This document shows, in pieces, positions 10,895-21,029 of a stretch of 64,000 nt of DNA (its first letter is position 1; every line of letters begins with the position of its first letter). The stretch covers positions 82,186,948-82,250,947 of the forward strand of contig OY754464.1 in the NCBI GenBank assembly GCA_963575645.1. The letters are read 5' to 3'. Below the pieces are notes generated by a model. That model was not told where the DNA came from and made no database searches. It saw only the letters and a list, made by a program, of their open reading frames with translations. Source of the DNA: Xanthostigma xanthostigma (Eukaryota; Arthropoda; Insecta; Raphidioptera; Raphidiidae). Made by a program: the position numbers and the translations under genes.

Positions 10895-11726
10895 TATTAT
10901 TATTATTATCGCTATGACGACACAGAAAAATCCGGAATTTTTGGAATTATCTATATACATACTTTATTCATCCTATCTACTTCTACAGTTAAAATGAGAA
11001 TGTATTCTAATTAGTTCGATTAAGTAATGTACGACGTTTTTTGAAGAGGAATTTCTTAGTTCGCTTGGAATATAGAATTATATCGTTTCATCTCCACAAT
11101 TAGTGTGAGAAATTCACTTTTCAAAATTTTATTTTGTTTCATTTTGAGGTCCTTGAGTTAAAAACATTCTCATCAAAATCGGATTTCATTTAATTCTAAT
11201 GTTTAAACGAGCATATCTTTGAAAGTATGAATTAATAAATTTATTTCCTACTAAGATATCTATGAAAAAAATTAATTCACGGATTTAGTACTAAGGGCCT
11301 TTTTTGTGGTAAATTTAATTCTCTACAAAATACTGCTATCAAAAATTTTAAAAAAAAATCTACCAGCTATCCATGTTTGAGTAAAAACGTTGTTTTTCCC
11401 CATGTTACTTAAATGAGAAACTAACTCGCTTTGTACCATTTACGGGGTTGGAATTTTAGGAGAATTGTTTTTAGGCCCAATTGCTAAGACATATTTTGTC
11501 AATGGAACCTTAAAAAAAACACGCTTGTCTACTATGTCTGTCTCTTTTGCTCATATGGATTTAAAAGGCAACTGACAGCGATGTTGGTATTGAATTGATA
11601 AAATCGAATAGTTTTCATTTTACTTCACGCGCTAGTGCGAAAAAGGGTCATTTTACAACCGCTGTACAGGCACGAAAAGTAATTATTTTATAGGAAGTCG
11701 TGTAAAATATAACATTTATATATCCC
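10895..11726. other. Gene-free AT-rich stretch
   Basis: No coding region longer than about 60 codons and no repeat partner noticed in the window. Confidence 0.4.
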
Positions 11727-11730
11727 TTAA

Positions 11731-12441
11731 GGAGGTCAGCGTTAAACGAAGATAATGAAAAAAATCTGATGTAAAGTTTTTTTAATAGATTTTTTTATGA
11801 CAAAATTTTCTGTAAATAATCCAAAATCATTAGGAGATTTATAAAGTCAAAAATTTAAAAAAACTTTCACATGTAGTCTTATAGAAAATATGTCAACCTA
11901 GCATGCAAACTGTTAATTTTAATTTTTTGCAAATAATAAAATAATGTCAGCAGTTCCGAAAACTAACTATGTAAAGCATTGATGTCTTACGCATATTTTA
12001 ATTTGTTTTCCAATTTAATTAGGACACTTTTAATCAATAAAAAAAATTATTAAACCTTAGCACTTTTTGATTACGGACTTTTATTTTTGACAATTTTAAC
12101 AATTTTAACTGAATTTTCAACTTTTTAATGATTTTATTTTAATTTTTATTACTTCTAATTTCTTTTTTTTAATTATTTAGTGCAAAAAATATGTAAAATA
12201 CACATATTTACAACAATTTATTTTTTCTAACCTAACTTTGTACAAAAAATTCAAAAGCTAGTCCATTAAGTAAAATACTGAAATAATTAATTAATATTTA
12301 AAAAAAATGATTTATTTATGCCTTTATGACAATAATTTATTGGTATCATCGACTTATAACCTTTTGTAAAAAATTATTATAAGAAAGTTCCCGTTTAGAA
12401 TTCGACTTACTTTTGATTGGGACTGTAACGCATCAACCTCC
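11731..12441. mobile_element. TTAA-flanked TIR element
   Basis: The termini GGAGGTCAGCGTTA and its diverged inverse (TAACGCATCAACCTCC) are each preceded or followed directly by TTAA (11727-11730 and 12442-12445). TTAA duplications are the hallmark of piggyBac-type insertion, but the interior is AT-rich and non-coding, so this would be a 711-bp MITE. The TIRs are short and the terminal bases are not the usual piggyBac CCC, so the superfamily is tentative. Confidence 0.5.
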
Positions 12442-12445
12442 TTAA

Positions 12446-12843
12446 GAATCAATAAAGTTTGTTTATAGCCTGTTAATTAAAATATGTATTATTTCATCAA
12501 TTTAAATGAAACAAAACAAATGTTAAACTAATTAAGTTGAAATTTGAAATCTAAATACACGAACGTTAAGTGATATCAGAGTTCTTGATAATTTGTACGC
12601 AAACAACAAAATTAATGTTTTGTAAATTCTTACAAGGCCTGTCACCTTCTTTAATTACCAGTGTTAAATCAATGAATGAATTACAAATATATAATGTTCC
12701 AATCGAAAAGTCATACAAATAGGTAATAACATTGCAGGTCTATGAACTGTGAAAAAAAAAATGGCAATGAAATAATACTAAAGGACAGTTCGATAAAAAA
12801 ACAGAATTATAAATTGTATCGCTCAATAATTAATTAATGAACA
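12446..12843. other. Gene-free AT-rich stretch
   Basis: Nothing recognised between the TTAA element and the hAT MITE. Confidence 0.4.
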
Positions 12844-12851
12844 TTATACAC

Positions 12852-13218
12852 CAGGGGTGCCCAACCAGTCGATCGCGACGTAATTTTAAGTAGATCTTTA
12901 TACTTTATCTATTCTAACATCCAAAAATTCAATTTTCAAACTTTTAAGATTAGCTCTTTCTTCGTATACTCCCGCCTTTGAAAATATTGCCAAATCTGGA
13001 CAGTGTCAGTGATCTCTTTAAAATTACTTCCCTATATTCCTAATTTTGTTTCTTTATTTTTTTATATGACTATACTCCATATTGTATAATTTTAACAAAC
13101 TTTCTATATTTGCAACGTTAGAAAAGCGATTTTTATTTTTTCCCGTATATTGGTAGATCGCGATGACACTATTTATAAAAAAAGTAGATCGCACCTACTA
13201 ATAGGTTGGGCAGTCCTG
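12852..13218. mobile_element. hAT-superfamily MITE (367 bp)
   Basis: The termini CAGGGGTGCCCAACC and CAGGACTGCCCAACC are inverted, and the element is bracketed by an exact 8-bp duplication ttatacac at 12844-12851 and 13219-13226. The CAGNGNTGCC-type ends and 8-bp duplication are diagnostic of hAT. Subterminal 'tagatcgcgatg' and 'gatcgcgacg' boxes repeat. No transposase frame. Confidence 0.93.
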
Positions 13219-13339
13219 TTATACACTGTGTTGCTCAATATTTGGGACACTATTTAGACGCTTACAATTTTAGTTGTTAAACGTTAACCTATATGCGAGC
13301 CTGATAAGAATTTTGTTAAAAGACTTTTTAGGTTTTGGT

Positions 13340-13820
13340 TTATAGTAAAATAGTTATTGGCGTAACTAGTAGTCTAAGTCATTCATCGCGCTGACAGGTC
13401 ATGACTTAGCCTACAAGTTGCGCCCACAATTGCGCGTTATTCATGTTTTAATTATAATGAGATGTTGTAAATATCTATTTATTTCTTTATAAAAAAAAAC
13501 TGTCAATACTAACAGCACCAAACAGCACGATTCAATGTTTTGGTTTGAGGTTAGCCGGTTATGAATAAACTTCATGTCGAAAACATTCGGCCTCTCAATT
13601 TTAGTCTCAATGGGTAACAACAGGGAGTTGTTGTTACCTACTATTTCGTTACGACTAAGAAAATAGTTACGTTTATTTTCATTACTCCACAATGGCCGAG
13701 CTAGTAGGAATCTTCATTGAGTTATGACAAGTAATTGTCACCAGTCGGTAAATGGCTATTTAGGGTTCGGTTTTTAGGCATGATAAAACATGAATAACGC
13801 GCATGAGTTGAATAAATGTT
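13340..13820 (-). mobile_element. Foldback MITE family U6, copy 1
   Basis: Nearly identical in reverse orientation to 54090-54565. The inner ~370 bp is bounded by inverted copies of GCGCGTTATTCATGTTTTA, and beyond them both copies share another ~90 bp (gtcatgacctgtcagcgcga). Similar translations appear in both copies only because the DNA is repeated; no domain is recognisable. Confidence 0.75.
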
Positions 13821-15107
13821 ATTTACTATTATTTCCAGTGTATTTTGACATTATGGATAATCTTTAAAAAATCGATAAAATTGATTATTAAAGCACTTTA
13901 TACACATTAAGAACCCACTACTTCACAAAGTTTATTCTTCTTTATTTATTATTTTGTATATTCAAGCGATTTTTAAGTTGTTTAAAAACAAGCAAAACAA
14001 TATTTTGAATAAAAAAGAGTTCGTTTATTCGATTTATTTAAAAAAGCTTTCAATAGCCATTAACATAATTTTATTTGTTTATTTTTATAAATGTTTTTCA
14101 AACTTCACCGAATTTTAAAACCTTGAAAATATTAACACTCATATATTTTAACTTTAGGTTCAAAAAATAATAAAATTTTTTCAATCGTTTTTTTTTATAA
14201 CATTTTGTTCAAAATTTATTAAAATTACGAAAACACTTCAATATCACACTCACATCATAATTTTACAGCTGCTAAAGCGCTTTTGAATTCAAAAAGATAT
14301 TATAACGTATCTCATTTAATATTGTGTTATTATTAATTATTGTTATAACATATATTACGACATTTTCTAAGATCTTTTAAAATACCGTTGATTCTAATTT
14401 CAACACTTTAACCACTCGAAATTTATAACGAACGTTATAAAATAAACATAATTTTTATGTAGATATATAATATTAACAGCTGCTGAAGAGCTGCAAATTA
14501 TACCTTACTTCTGGAGTGTGTTATGTCAGATAAGGGGTGAAAAATATGGTACCTGGTTACATTTTTATGATTTGGGTTTTCAATTGCAGTATAACTATTC
14601 AGGGCCGGTTTTACATATTCAGCGTAATTTAACAGTTGAACCTATAGCTTGTCAAAACGAGTTTTAATCGATAAATACTGTGCAGTAACAGACATAGGCA
14701 ACCGAAATAAGTTTTTCATAAAAACTGCTTTAACATATTATTATAATATACAAAGTCTATGTGGAATTTTCTGGTATTTCGTTTAAGATAGATTTCGAGC
14801 CGATCTGACTTTTTTTGAGCGAACTATTAGCACTATTAACACTGTTCTTTTTAGAGTTGCACACCTCAGACATCAAAATTCAAAAATCGGACAACACCGG
14901 GCCCAACTGAACCTTATGAGGTATATTTATCGAAATCGGCAGCAGCCATTTGGGCTATACAGCTGACACAAAAAATAATACAAACTAAGCTTCATTGAAA
15001 CTGGTTTTAAAACTCGCATTGTAAAACCGGCTCCTAAGGTCTTTAGAAAGTAACAATTCACAAAGACACTCGATAAATCAGAAAGTAAGAAATATAGGTT
15101 GACTTAC
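13821..15107. other. AT-rich non-coding stretch, probable Ih intron
   Basis: Lies directly 3' of the HCN exon's splice donor on the minus strand, so it should be intron. No S1-encoding exon was found here or further left by eye; a short exon could be missed. Confidence 0.45.
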
Positions 15108-15638
15108 CGAAAACTCGAGCAGGGATGTATGACCCAATGTCCCGCCGCTTTTTGCCTGATCCTCTCCTTCATGAGCGCCTTCTTCGAGCCGAACAATTTC
15201 ATGGCGAGTTTGTTGTCGGTCGGCTGGAAGAGCGCCTGCAGTTGGTTTTTGATGAAGCTCTGTTTGCCGGCGTCGGCGGCCGACCCCAACGGCGTCGGCC
15301 CCGGTTCCTCTTTCGGCGTCCCGTACAGCGAGACATCGTCGAAGTGCACTTTGCCGCTGCTTCCTTTGTAGTTCATGTCGTTCGACAGATAGTCGGCGAT
15401 TAGCAGCGTTTCGTCGTCGAGCGCGGTCACCAGAGAGTCGGTGCACGTGTTTGTGTTTTCGATACTGATCTTGATCGAGTCATCCTTGGCGAGACGCGGT
15501 GTCGAGCGAATTTCCTCCTCGGACTGCGCGGCTGCCACTCCGGGCCGGCCGTTCGCCAGGCGCAGGCTGGGCACGCGCCCGCGACCTCCTACCCCCCCGC
15601 CGACGCCCCTTCTTTCCCCGCCGCCCCCGCCACCGTCC
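15108..15638 (-). CDS. Ih: Exon of HCN (Ih) hyperpolarization-activated cation channel, N-terminal region
   Basis: HCN channels are plasma-membrane, cyclic-nucleotide-modulated Na+/K+ channels that carry the pacemaker current in neurons and muscle. This exon encodes about 177 residues of the cytoplasmic N-terminus: a Gly/Arg-rich low-complexity start, then a conserved stretch with DDVSLYGTPKEEPGP, KNQLQALFQPTDNKLAMKLF and ERIRQKAAGHWVIHPCSSFR. The last part is the strongly conserved HCN domain just before transmembrane segment S1, so S1-S6, pore and cyclic-nucleotide-binding domain must lie in other exons to the left. The 3' edge is a consensus donor, CG|GTAAGT, at 15108/15107. The 5' edge is placed at TTACAG|GG (15639-15640 as acceptor) with a mediocre pyrimidine tract; alternatively translation begins at the in-frame ATG at 15652. 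The exon is far more GC-rich than its surroundings, as expected for conserved coding DNA. Confidence 0.9.
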
Positions 15639-16076
15639 CTGTAACACATCAAACATACACCAACGTTTTAGCAACTGTGTATAACACACGCTGAAGAATG
15701 GTGTAAAGGTGTGTGTGTGTGTGTGTGTTGTGTGTTATGTATGGGAGCTGTCATTATTGTGTTGCGTTCCATCTAAGAACGTACGCTAGCTTTTCTATAT
15801 TATACAGTGAGAACATAGTCCAGTCAAAATAAACATTTCAGTTTAATATAATTCGCATAGAGTTGAAAACTTTTAAGTACTGTAAGCACTTATTAAGTTC
15901 TTACTTTAAAAAAATAAAACGCTTTGGTTGAATTAATAACAATTCGTAAGTTGATGTTTTCTCAATCAAAGTTAGAAATCAATTGAATTTTTTCCAAATA
16001 ATAACAACCTTCATTTTTCCAGCGTAGCTAAGGAAAAACTAATTTTGACAATATTACAAAAAAGAGAAAGAGAGTT
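15639..16076. other. Upstream flank of the HCN exon with GT microsatellite
   Basis: Holds a (GT)n tract at about 15710-15729 just outside the proposed acceptor; otherwise AT-rich with no recognised gene. Confidence 0.5.
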
Positions 16077-16563
16077 AATGTAACAAAGCTTGCTACATTA
16101 ACACCCCCCCCCCTACGCGTGGGAAAAATTGATATGGAATGAAAATTTTCCAAGCCAACTGCAAAAACCCACGCGCAGGAAACAAATAGAGATATATCGC
16201 ATTATATTAAAAAAAATCAAAATAATGTACAAGTTAATAAAAAAATACACTAAAAAATTGTCAATATTTGCAACTTTTAAACGATCACAAGAAACACTAT
16301 CTTGACGACCATTAATGTCTAAAATAAAATATTTATCACTTTTCGAAATGACACGAAAAGGTCCACTATATGATGGTTTTAAACTTGAAAAAGCGTTAAT
16401 GTTTCGCACAAACACAAAATCTGCATTAATTAATGGATTTGTAAAGTTAGAAACATTTTTATCACAATAGAACTTCTTTAAACTTGTTTTTAAACGGTTA
16501 ATGAAATCATTATTTGAAGAATTCAAAAGATTAATGTAAGATTAATGTAACAAAGCTTGCTAC
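16077..16563 (-). mobile_element. Ty3/gypsy LTR-retrotransposon 3' fragment
   Basis: On the minus strand the pol fragment (16113-16529) ends beside a polypurine-like run of ten G (16104-16113), followed by TGTTAATGTAGCAAGC, as expected for a polypurine tract next to the start of a 3' LTR. A second copy of the tgtaacaaagcttgctaca phrase sits on the other side at 16542-16560, so the piece is rearranged or recombined. No full LTR pair is visible. Confidence 0.6.
16113..16529 (-). pseudogene. Gypsy integrase C-terminal fragment
   Basis: The frame encodes '...FVRNINAFSSLKPSYSGPF RVISKSDKYF...SCDRLKVA', the short beta-barrel segment at the C-terminus of Ty3/gypsy integrases (phenylalanine-valine-arginine start, YxGPFxV core, DRLK end). 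The catalytic integrase core, RNase H, reverse transcriptase and gag are missing. The ~45 residues after DRLKVA are hydrophobic read-through. Broken copy, not functional. Confidence 0.75.
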
Positions 16564-18240
16564 AGTACTCTATTACGAATTAAATATCAAAATTCCCCTC
16601 CGACCGTACATCAGCTTCAAAATTTATTCAAGTACAAAAGTCAAAAGTGTCGGTTTTTTGCACTTTTCTTGTAAACGGTAAACGTTATCTAAAAATAGGT
16701 CAGACAAAAGTTGTAGATCATGCAATTGTCTACAAAAACCGTTCTTATATTTTTTTCTTACGAATCACTATTCCTGAGAATAATTGCACGCTTTTAATTT
16801 TGTTTATCTATTACCCAGAATTCAAAATTTTATTTAAAAAAAATATAGTTTAAAAAACACGCTTTAATGTATTGAAAAAGCGTGGGGCACCTGATATTAA
16901 ATGTAACAATGATTTCATTGGTAGCTAATTATAAAATTAGAGTTATAATGAAAATATAGTAATAGGCACTCCACACTTTTTTACTTTAATTGAATTGATA
17001 AAAATAGAAGAAATCCTTTTCAAAACAATTTTTTTATGTCATTTAATTGTATAGCGCTTTCAAACATATTAGTCTATCTTCAGAATTAGTTTTTTTATAA
17101 AATCATTAAAATTCACACAATAACTTAAACGTAAAAATTATCACTAAAAAGCACATTACAGACTGGCTGTCCATAACAAACTGATTGATAAAAATAGATT
17201 CCAAATATAACCTCTGTTGTTCTTGAAGAATTAAAGTTTGTAATGATTAACTTACACAATTATGTAGCTCATGGTTTGTTTTATGTGCAGAGGATTTTTT
17301 GTTATTGTAAATTAAACAAAAACCCTAGATAAATAAATGAAAGTGCGATTGGCATATGAGTATAGATTATGTACTTACCGAGGTTACTCATATTACGTGT
17401 AAAAAATTAGGCCTGTCAGTCATTTGATGCATATCCAAAAATCGCATTACTTTTGAAAAATTTACATTTTCCCTTCAGACTTTTGTGTAGACATCACTAA
17501 AAACTATTTTAAACAATATACGCAATATATTTTTTAAATTCACAGTACAGTTTAAAATAATTTCTTACTGATATTTGAACAAATCGATTAATATGCCGCT
17601 CTACTAGTACCTACTATAGTTAGAACTTTACTATCCACTAACTGCGTACTTTTAGGAATGCATTTAAATTACTGACAACGAATAATAAAAATAAACTATT
17701 AACATCTATAATAACAATCTAGTAAACTTCCATTCTAATTGTGATTTTATATAGCGTTGAGCCTCATTTTAAAAGCGGCATTAAACTACAAAGCTTGCTA
17801 AATTACCACTACACATTATCTACGAAATATACTCAAATCAGTCTAAATATTTGTATACCATATAATAACAGATCAGCGATCAAACTTACAATTTGCGATA
17901 GCTTATTATATAATTTAAATTCAAGTTTACAAGCCACGAATGTTATAGAGATGCACGATTTTTCAAAATGTTCGACGCTTGGCAGTACTTGGTCCACTAC
18001 TTGGCAAAGGTTACATTTTTCTTACCAAAACTTAAATAAGGTTCCTAAAATATATTTATGCAGAAGTTATACTTTTGTTGATTGATTTTGATTTGGCAAT
18101 TTGTTGCCTTAACTAATTCTTAAATAAAGTTACATTTGTCGAAGTAATTTTTATTATATTTTCTGAAAACCTTCGGTGTCCAGTGTCCACCACTAGATGG
18201 ATTCCCCGTAAAGTTTTAAAAATCGGCTATTATTATCCAA
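16564..18240. other. Gene-free AT-rich stretch
   Basis: A 114-codon frame at 17741-18085 has no recognisable domain, biased composition and no repeat support, so I do not call it. Nothing else identified. Confidence 0.4.
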
Positions 18241-18455
18241 GTGTTTAAGCTTTCACGGCCAGTGTTGCTTCAAGTCTTCTTGGTAGGCTTCGATCGATTG
18301 GTATTTCTACTTGCCGTTTCGTCTACAACTGTGGTAGACATTATCAAAGGCGGTGTGACAGCAGGCGTAGTATTCTCCTCGATGACTCACAGGTAAGTGT
18401 CTACCGCAGTTGTAGACGAAACGGCAGGTAGAAATACCAATGGACAACGGTCTAT
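18241..18455. repeat. Penelope-type terminal repeat piece with hammerhead-like motifs
   Basis: Two inverted segments share caattggtatttctac and the 'gtctacaact...gtagac' stem found after the Penelope endonuclease at the right end of the window. The minus-strand copy (18313-18347) has the TTGATAA-GTCTAC...GTAGAC-GAAAC arrangement; the plus-strand copy (18397-18426) lacks the TTGATAA part. Best read as a decayed inverted pair of Penelope pseudo-LTR ends. Confidence 0.65.
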
Positions 18456-18520
18456 ATAAGTCCGGAGGATTTGAGATCGACTGTTATTGTTCCAAAACTT
18501 CAACAATCTGTTTACAAAAA

Positions 18521-19152
18521 CGATATTAATAATAATAATGCGTTTAACGTCCGTTTCTCGACTTTATGTCATAACAGACGCCATTACAATTTTCCATCTA
18601 ACACACTTCCCGTTATTTTCAACATTTTTCAACTCCAACTAATTGATAGCAATGGGCGAATAAACAGATTTTAGGACATTAGGATAAGGCAGGCAAATGT
18701 TGAGCATATTAGTTTGATCAGCCACGGCCTTGAATAAGAAATCATCTCGATATTAATCTGGAATTATTGTCGGAAAACATGGAAAACCTCAACAAGATGG
18801 CCGGTGCCAGGAATTACCGTTTCTCGGCATGAGGCGGCAAGAAAAAATTGGTTGCCTATAAAGTCGGTTTACGGACGATAGTTTTACGTGATGAACTCTC
18901 TGACGTCACGCGAGAAGAGAGAAAAATGCGTACAAGCCAACGCTTGGGCCGATCGTGCCTCTCTATCGCTAATACTGCGCTCTCGCTTGCACGCTCAGGC
19001 GGAACGTGACACTTTTTCGTGCGTGCAGCCGGTGTTTCATCAATTTATAAGACGTTATCACGTCAAAAGTCCCAGCCACATCTGCCCCAGCCGGAATTCG
19101 AACCCGGTACCTCCCGAATGCGTGTCTAGTGCTCTCACCACTACGCTCGGTC
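18521..19152 (-). mobile_element. tRNA-derived SINE, split by a U5 insertion
   Basis: From left to right this is the SINE's (AAT)n tail, 3' body, then the 218-bp U5 element 18848-19065, then the tRNA-like head with B box (reverse of GGTTCGAATTCC, ~19092-19104) and A box region. Removing the U5 unit restores the organisation of the intact copy at 28688-29100. It shows that U5 moved after this SINE inserted. Confidence 0.8.
18848..19065 (+). mobile_element. U5 element, short form, inserted in SINE
   Basis: Runs from TTGGTTGCCTATAAAGTCGG to GACGTTATCACGTCA. The flanking A-run of the SINE (gaaaaaagtccc-type site) is present on both sides, so the target duplication is a short A tract of about 4-5 bp. 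Confidence 0.75.
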
Positions 19153-19683
19153 AAAAACGACTTTGATATCCGGTGACAGCAGTGGAATTTGAACAGCAGA
19201 AAGCGTTAGACGGCATCGAGAACACAGCACGTGGCATCGGGACGTCAAGCGTCGACCGCGTGTCTAGGTTACGAATTGCGCAAGCGCGAACTTGATGCAC
19301 CATGTGACGTTTGACGACCACATTGGGGTGACGCATGCGCAGAATCGTTTCTTCGGTCACAGCGCACATGTCAATCGTTATGTGATTGTATTGGTGGCAC
19401 ATCTACGGAAATTTATGTGTGTTCATTTTGTTTACAAATACAAACGCATAGATTCAATTCATAAATAAATAATATTATGATAGAGGAAGGAGGAAATGCA
19501 AGGTTTAAAATACATTGCACGTAGCTTTCGTATTGATATTTGATATTATCATGCCTCACTAAGCACTTTATTATGCAGGATGTAGCTATAATAATTCTTA
19601 ACAGAATTAAGATTTTTTTAAATTTTTTACTGACCTCTCTAAGGCCAACGAATTTTACTTTACCCGGAACCATATTCAATTTT
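19152..19683. other. Non-coding stretch
   Basis: About 250 bp of moderately GC-rich sequence (19150-19400), then AT-rich sequence. No domain recognised in its short frames. Confidence 0.35.
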
Positions 19684-20645
19684 GGTAATTATACACTTTC
19701 GCGGTCACCTGGTTTTTTGGCTCTAGAAAATCGAAAAATCATCTGATTTCGATGAAATTTTTTTTTAAATCTTCGTTTTTATGGCGGATTTATGGAAAAA
19801 AATACGAAAATTGAAAAAATCAATATTTCTCACAGTTTCATGACTTTAAATGCAAAAAAAAATTGACTTTCTACATATAATCCTTTATAACTGTTTCTGA
19901 CGTCGTAGAATCAAGTTCGTATATTTTTTTTCGCAATCTACATAAAAAAATGAATATTTTGAAGAAAAAAATTTTCAAAAAAGTTAATTTTTCGGTATTT
20001 TACAGCCTAAAATGTATTCTATTTCACATTCTAAATCACATTTACACGAATGTTCCAATTTATGCATTTTGATAAAAAAAAATTCAAAACAATTCCGGGG
20101 TGAACGATAAACGGGTATGCGAATTGTAATTCCGGGGTGAACGATAAACGGGTATGCGAATTGTAATTCCGGGGTGAACGATAAACGGGTATGCGAATTG
20201 TAATTCCAGGGTGAACGATAAAGGGGTATGCGAATTGTAATTCCAGGGTGAACGATAAAGGGGTATGCGAATTGTAATTCCGGGGTGAACGATAAACGGG
20301 TATGCGAATTGTAATTCCGGGGTGAACGATAAACGGGTATGCGAATTGTAATTCCGGGGTGAACGATAAAGGGGTATGCGAATTGTAATTCCGGGGTGAA
20401 CGATAAAGGGGTATGCGAATTGTCTCGCAGTGAAACGGGAAGGGGCAAATGTGGAGTTTTTAAAAAACAATTCCGGGATGAACGATAAACGGGTATGCGA
20501 ATTTTAATTCCGGGGTGAACTAATTTTTTTCATAAATCCGCCGTAAAATGGAACTTTTTGAGACCGAGATCATTGAAATCCATCTATTTTTCGATTTTCT
20601 AGAGCCAAAAAACCAGGTGACCGTGAAAGTGTATAATTACCTCAA
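19684..20645. mobile_element. Foldback element with internal 37-bp minisatellite
   Basis: The ends are inverted copies: GGTAATTATACACTTTC and cctggttttttggctctaga occur at 19684-19740 and, reversed, at 20590-20643, and weaker similarity extends inward to a total of ~110 bp (tggcggatttatg). Flanks tcaatttt / tcaattgt are a possible 8-bp target duplication with one or two changes. The interior is dominated by the minisatellite at 20093-20425. Confidence 0.75.
20093..20425. repeat. 37-bp tandem repeat, about nine units
   Basis: Unit: ggggtgaacgataaacgggt followed by atgcgaattgtaattcc. Variants differ mainly at acggg/agggg and cggg/cagg. After an interruption (20426-20465) one or two further units appear up to about 20520. 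Because 37 is not a multiple of three, reading frames cycle through the repeat; the 154- and 128-codon open frames on the minus strand are by-products and are not called as genes. Confidence 0.9.
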
Positions 20646-20718
20646 TTGTTTTTAATTATTTAATTTTTTACTTAATTTAATTTAGGGGAAATCGGTGGAA
20701 TGAGAAACGGGGGGTAAT

Positions 20719-20991
20719 TTAGATTTATTTGGGGTGATAAGACATTTGTTTATCTCACAAACACTGCGACCTAAAAGATCTTTTGTGCATCCCCTAATAG
20801 TATTATTCCCAGTCTGGTAGAATGCTTTTTATGAACCTTATTACCTTACTGGGGGCTGCTCCCCAAGTCCTCAGGCTTTGGAAAAGGCCTGTTATAAGAT
20901 ACAGCAGCCTTTTGGAGAACACTGCTTCACATTCACATAGGATGTGTTCAGCAGTTTCTTTTGCTTCTTTACAGAAGCGACAGTTAACATC
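20719..20991 (-). mobile_element. 5'-truncated non-LTR retrotransposon tail with ~37-bp TSD
   Basis: The minus strand encodes '..DVNCRFCKEAKETAEHILCE..', the C-terminal zinc-knuckle (Cx2C...H..C) of a LINE ORF2, ending ...SILPDWE-stop (20803), then a short 3' UTR ending in aaataaatctaaat. Direct repeats at 20682-20718 and 20992-21028 (35 of 37 bases equal; ttaggggaaatcgg...) bracket it and look like the target duplication. All other LINE domains are missing. Confidence 0.7.
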
Positions 20992-21029
20992 TTTAGGGGA
21001 AATCGGAAGAATGAGAAACGGGGGGTAAT

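Noticed and set aside
15125-15684. Several frames on both strands overlapping the HCN exon
   Set aside because: GC-rich sequence leaves alternative frames open; only the minus frame with the conserved HCN domain and a GT donor makes sense.
15710-15729. (GT)n tract as part of the HCN acceptor region
   Set aside because: It lies ~70 bp away on the intronic side and in the minus direction reads (AC)n, not a pyrimidine tract; probably an ordinary microsatellite.
17741-18085. 114-codon plus-strand frame
   Set aside because: No recognisable domain, no splice or promoter context, composition like the AT-rich surroundings.
19984-20470. Two minus-strand frames of 154 and 128 codons with 'SFTPELQFAYPFIVHPG' repeats
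   Set aside because: Translation of the 37-bp minisatellite in cycling frames; the two frames overlap each other and start in non-repeat flank by chance.
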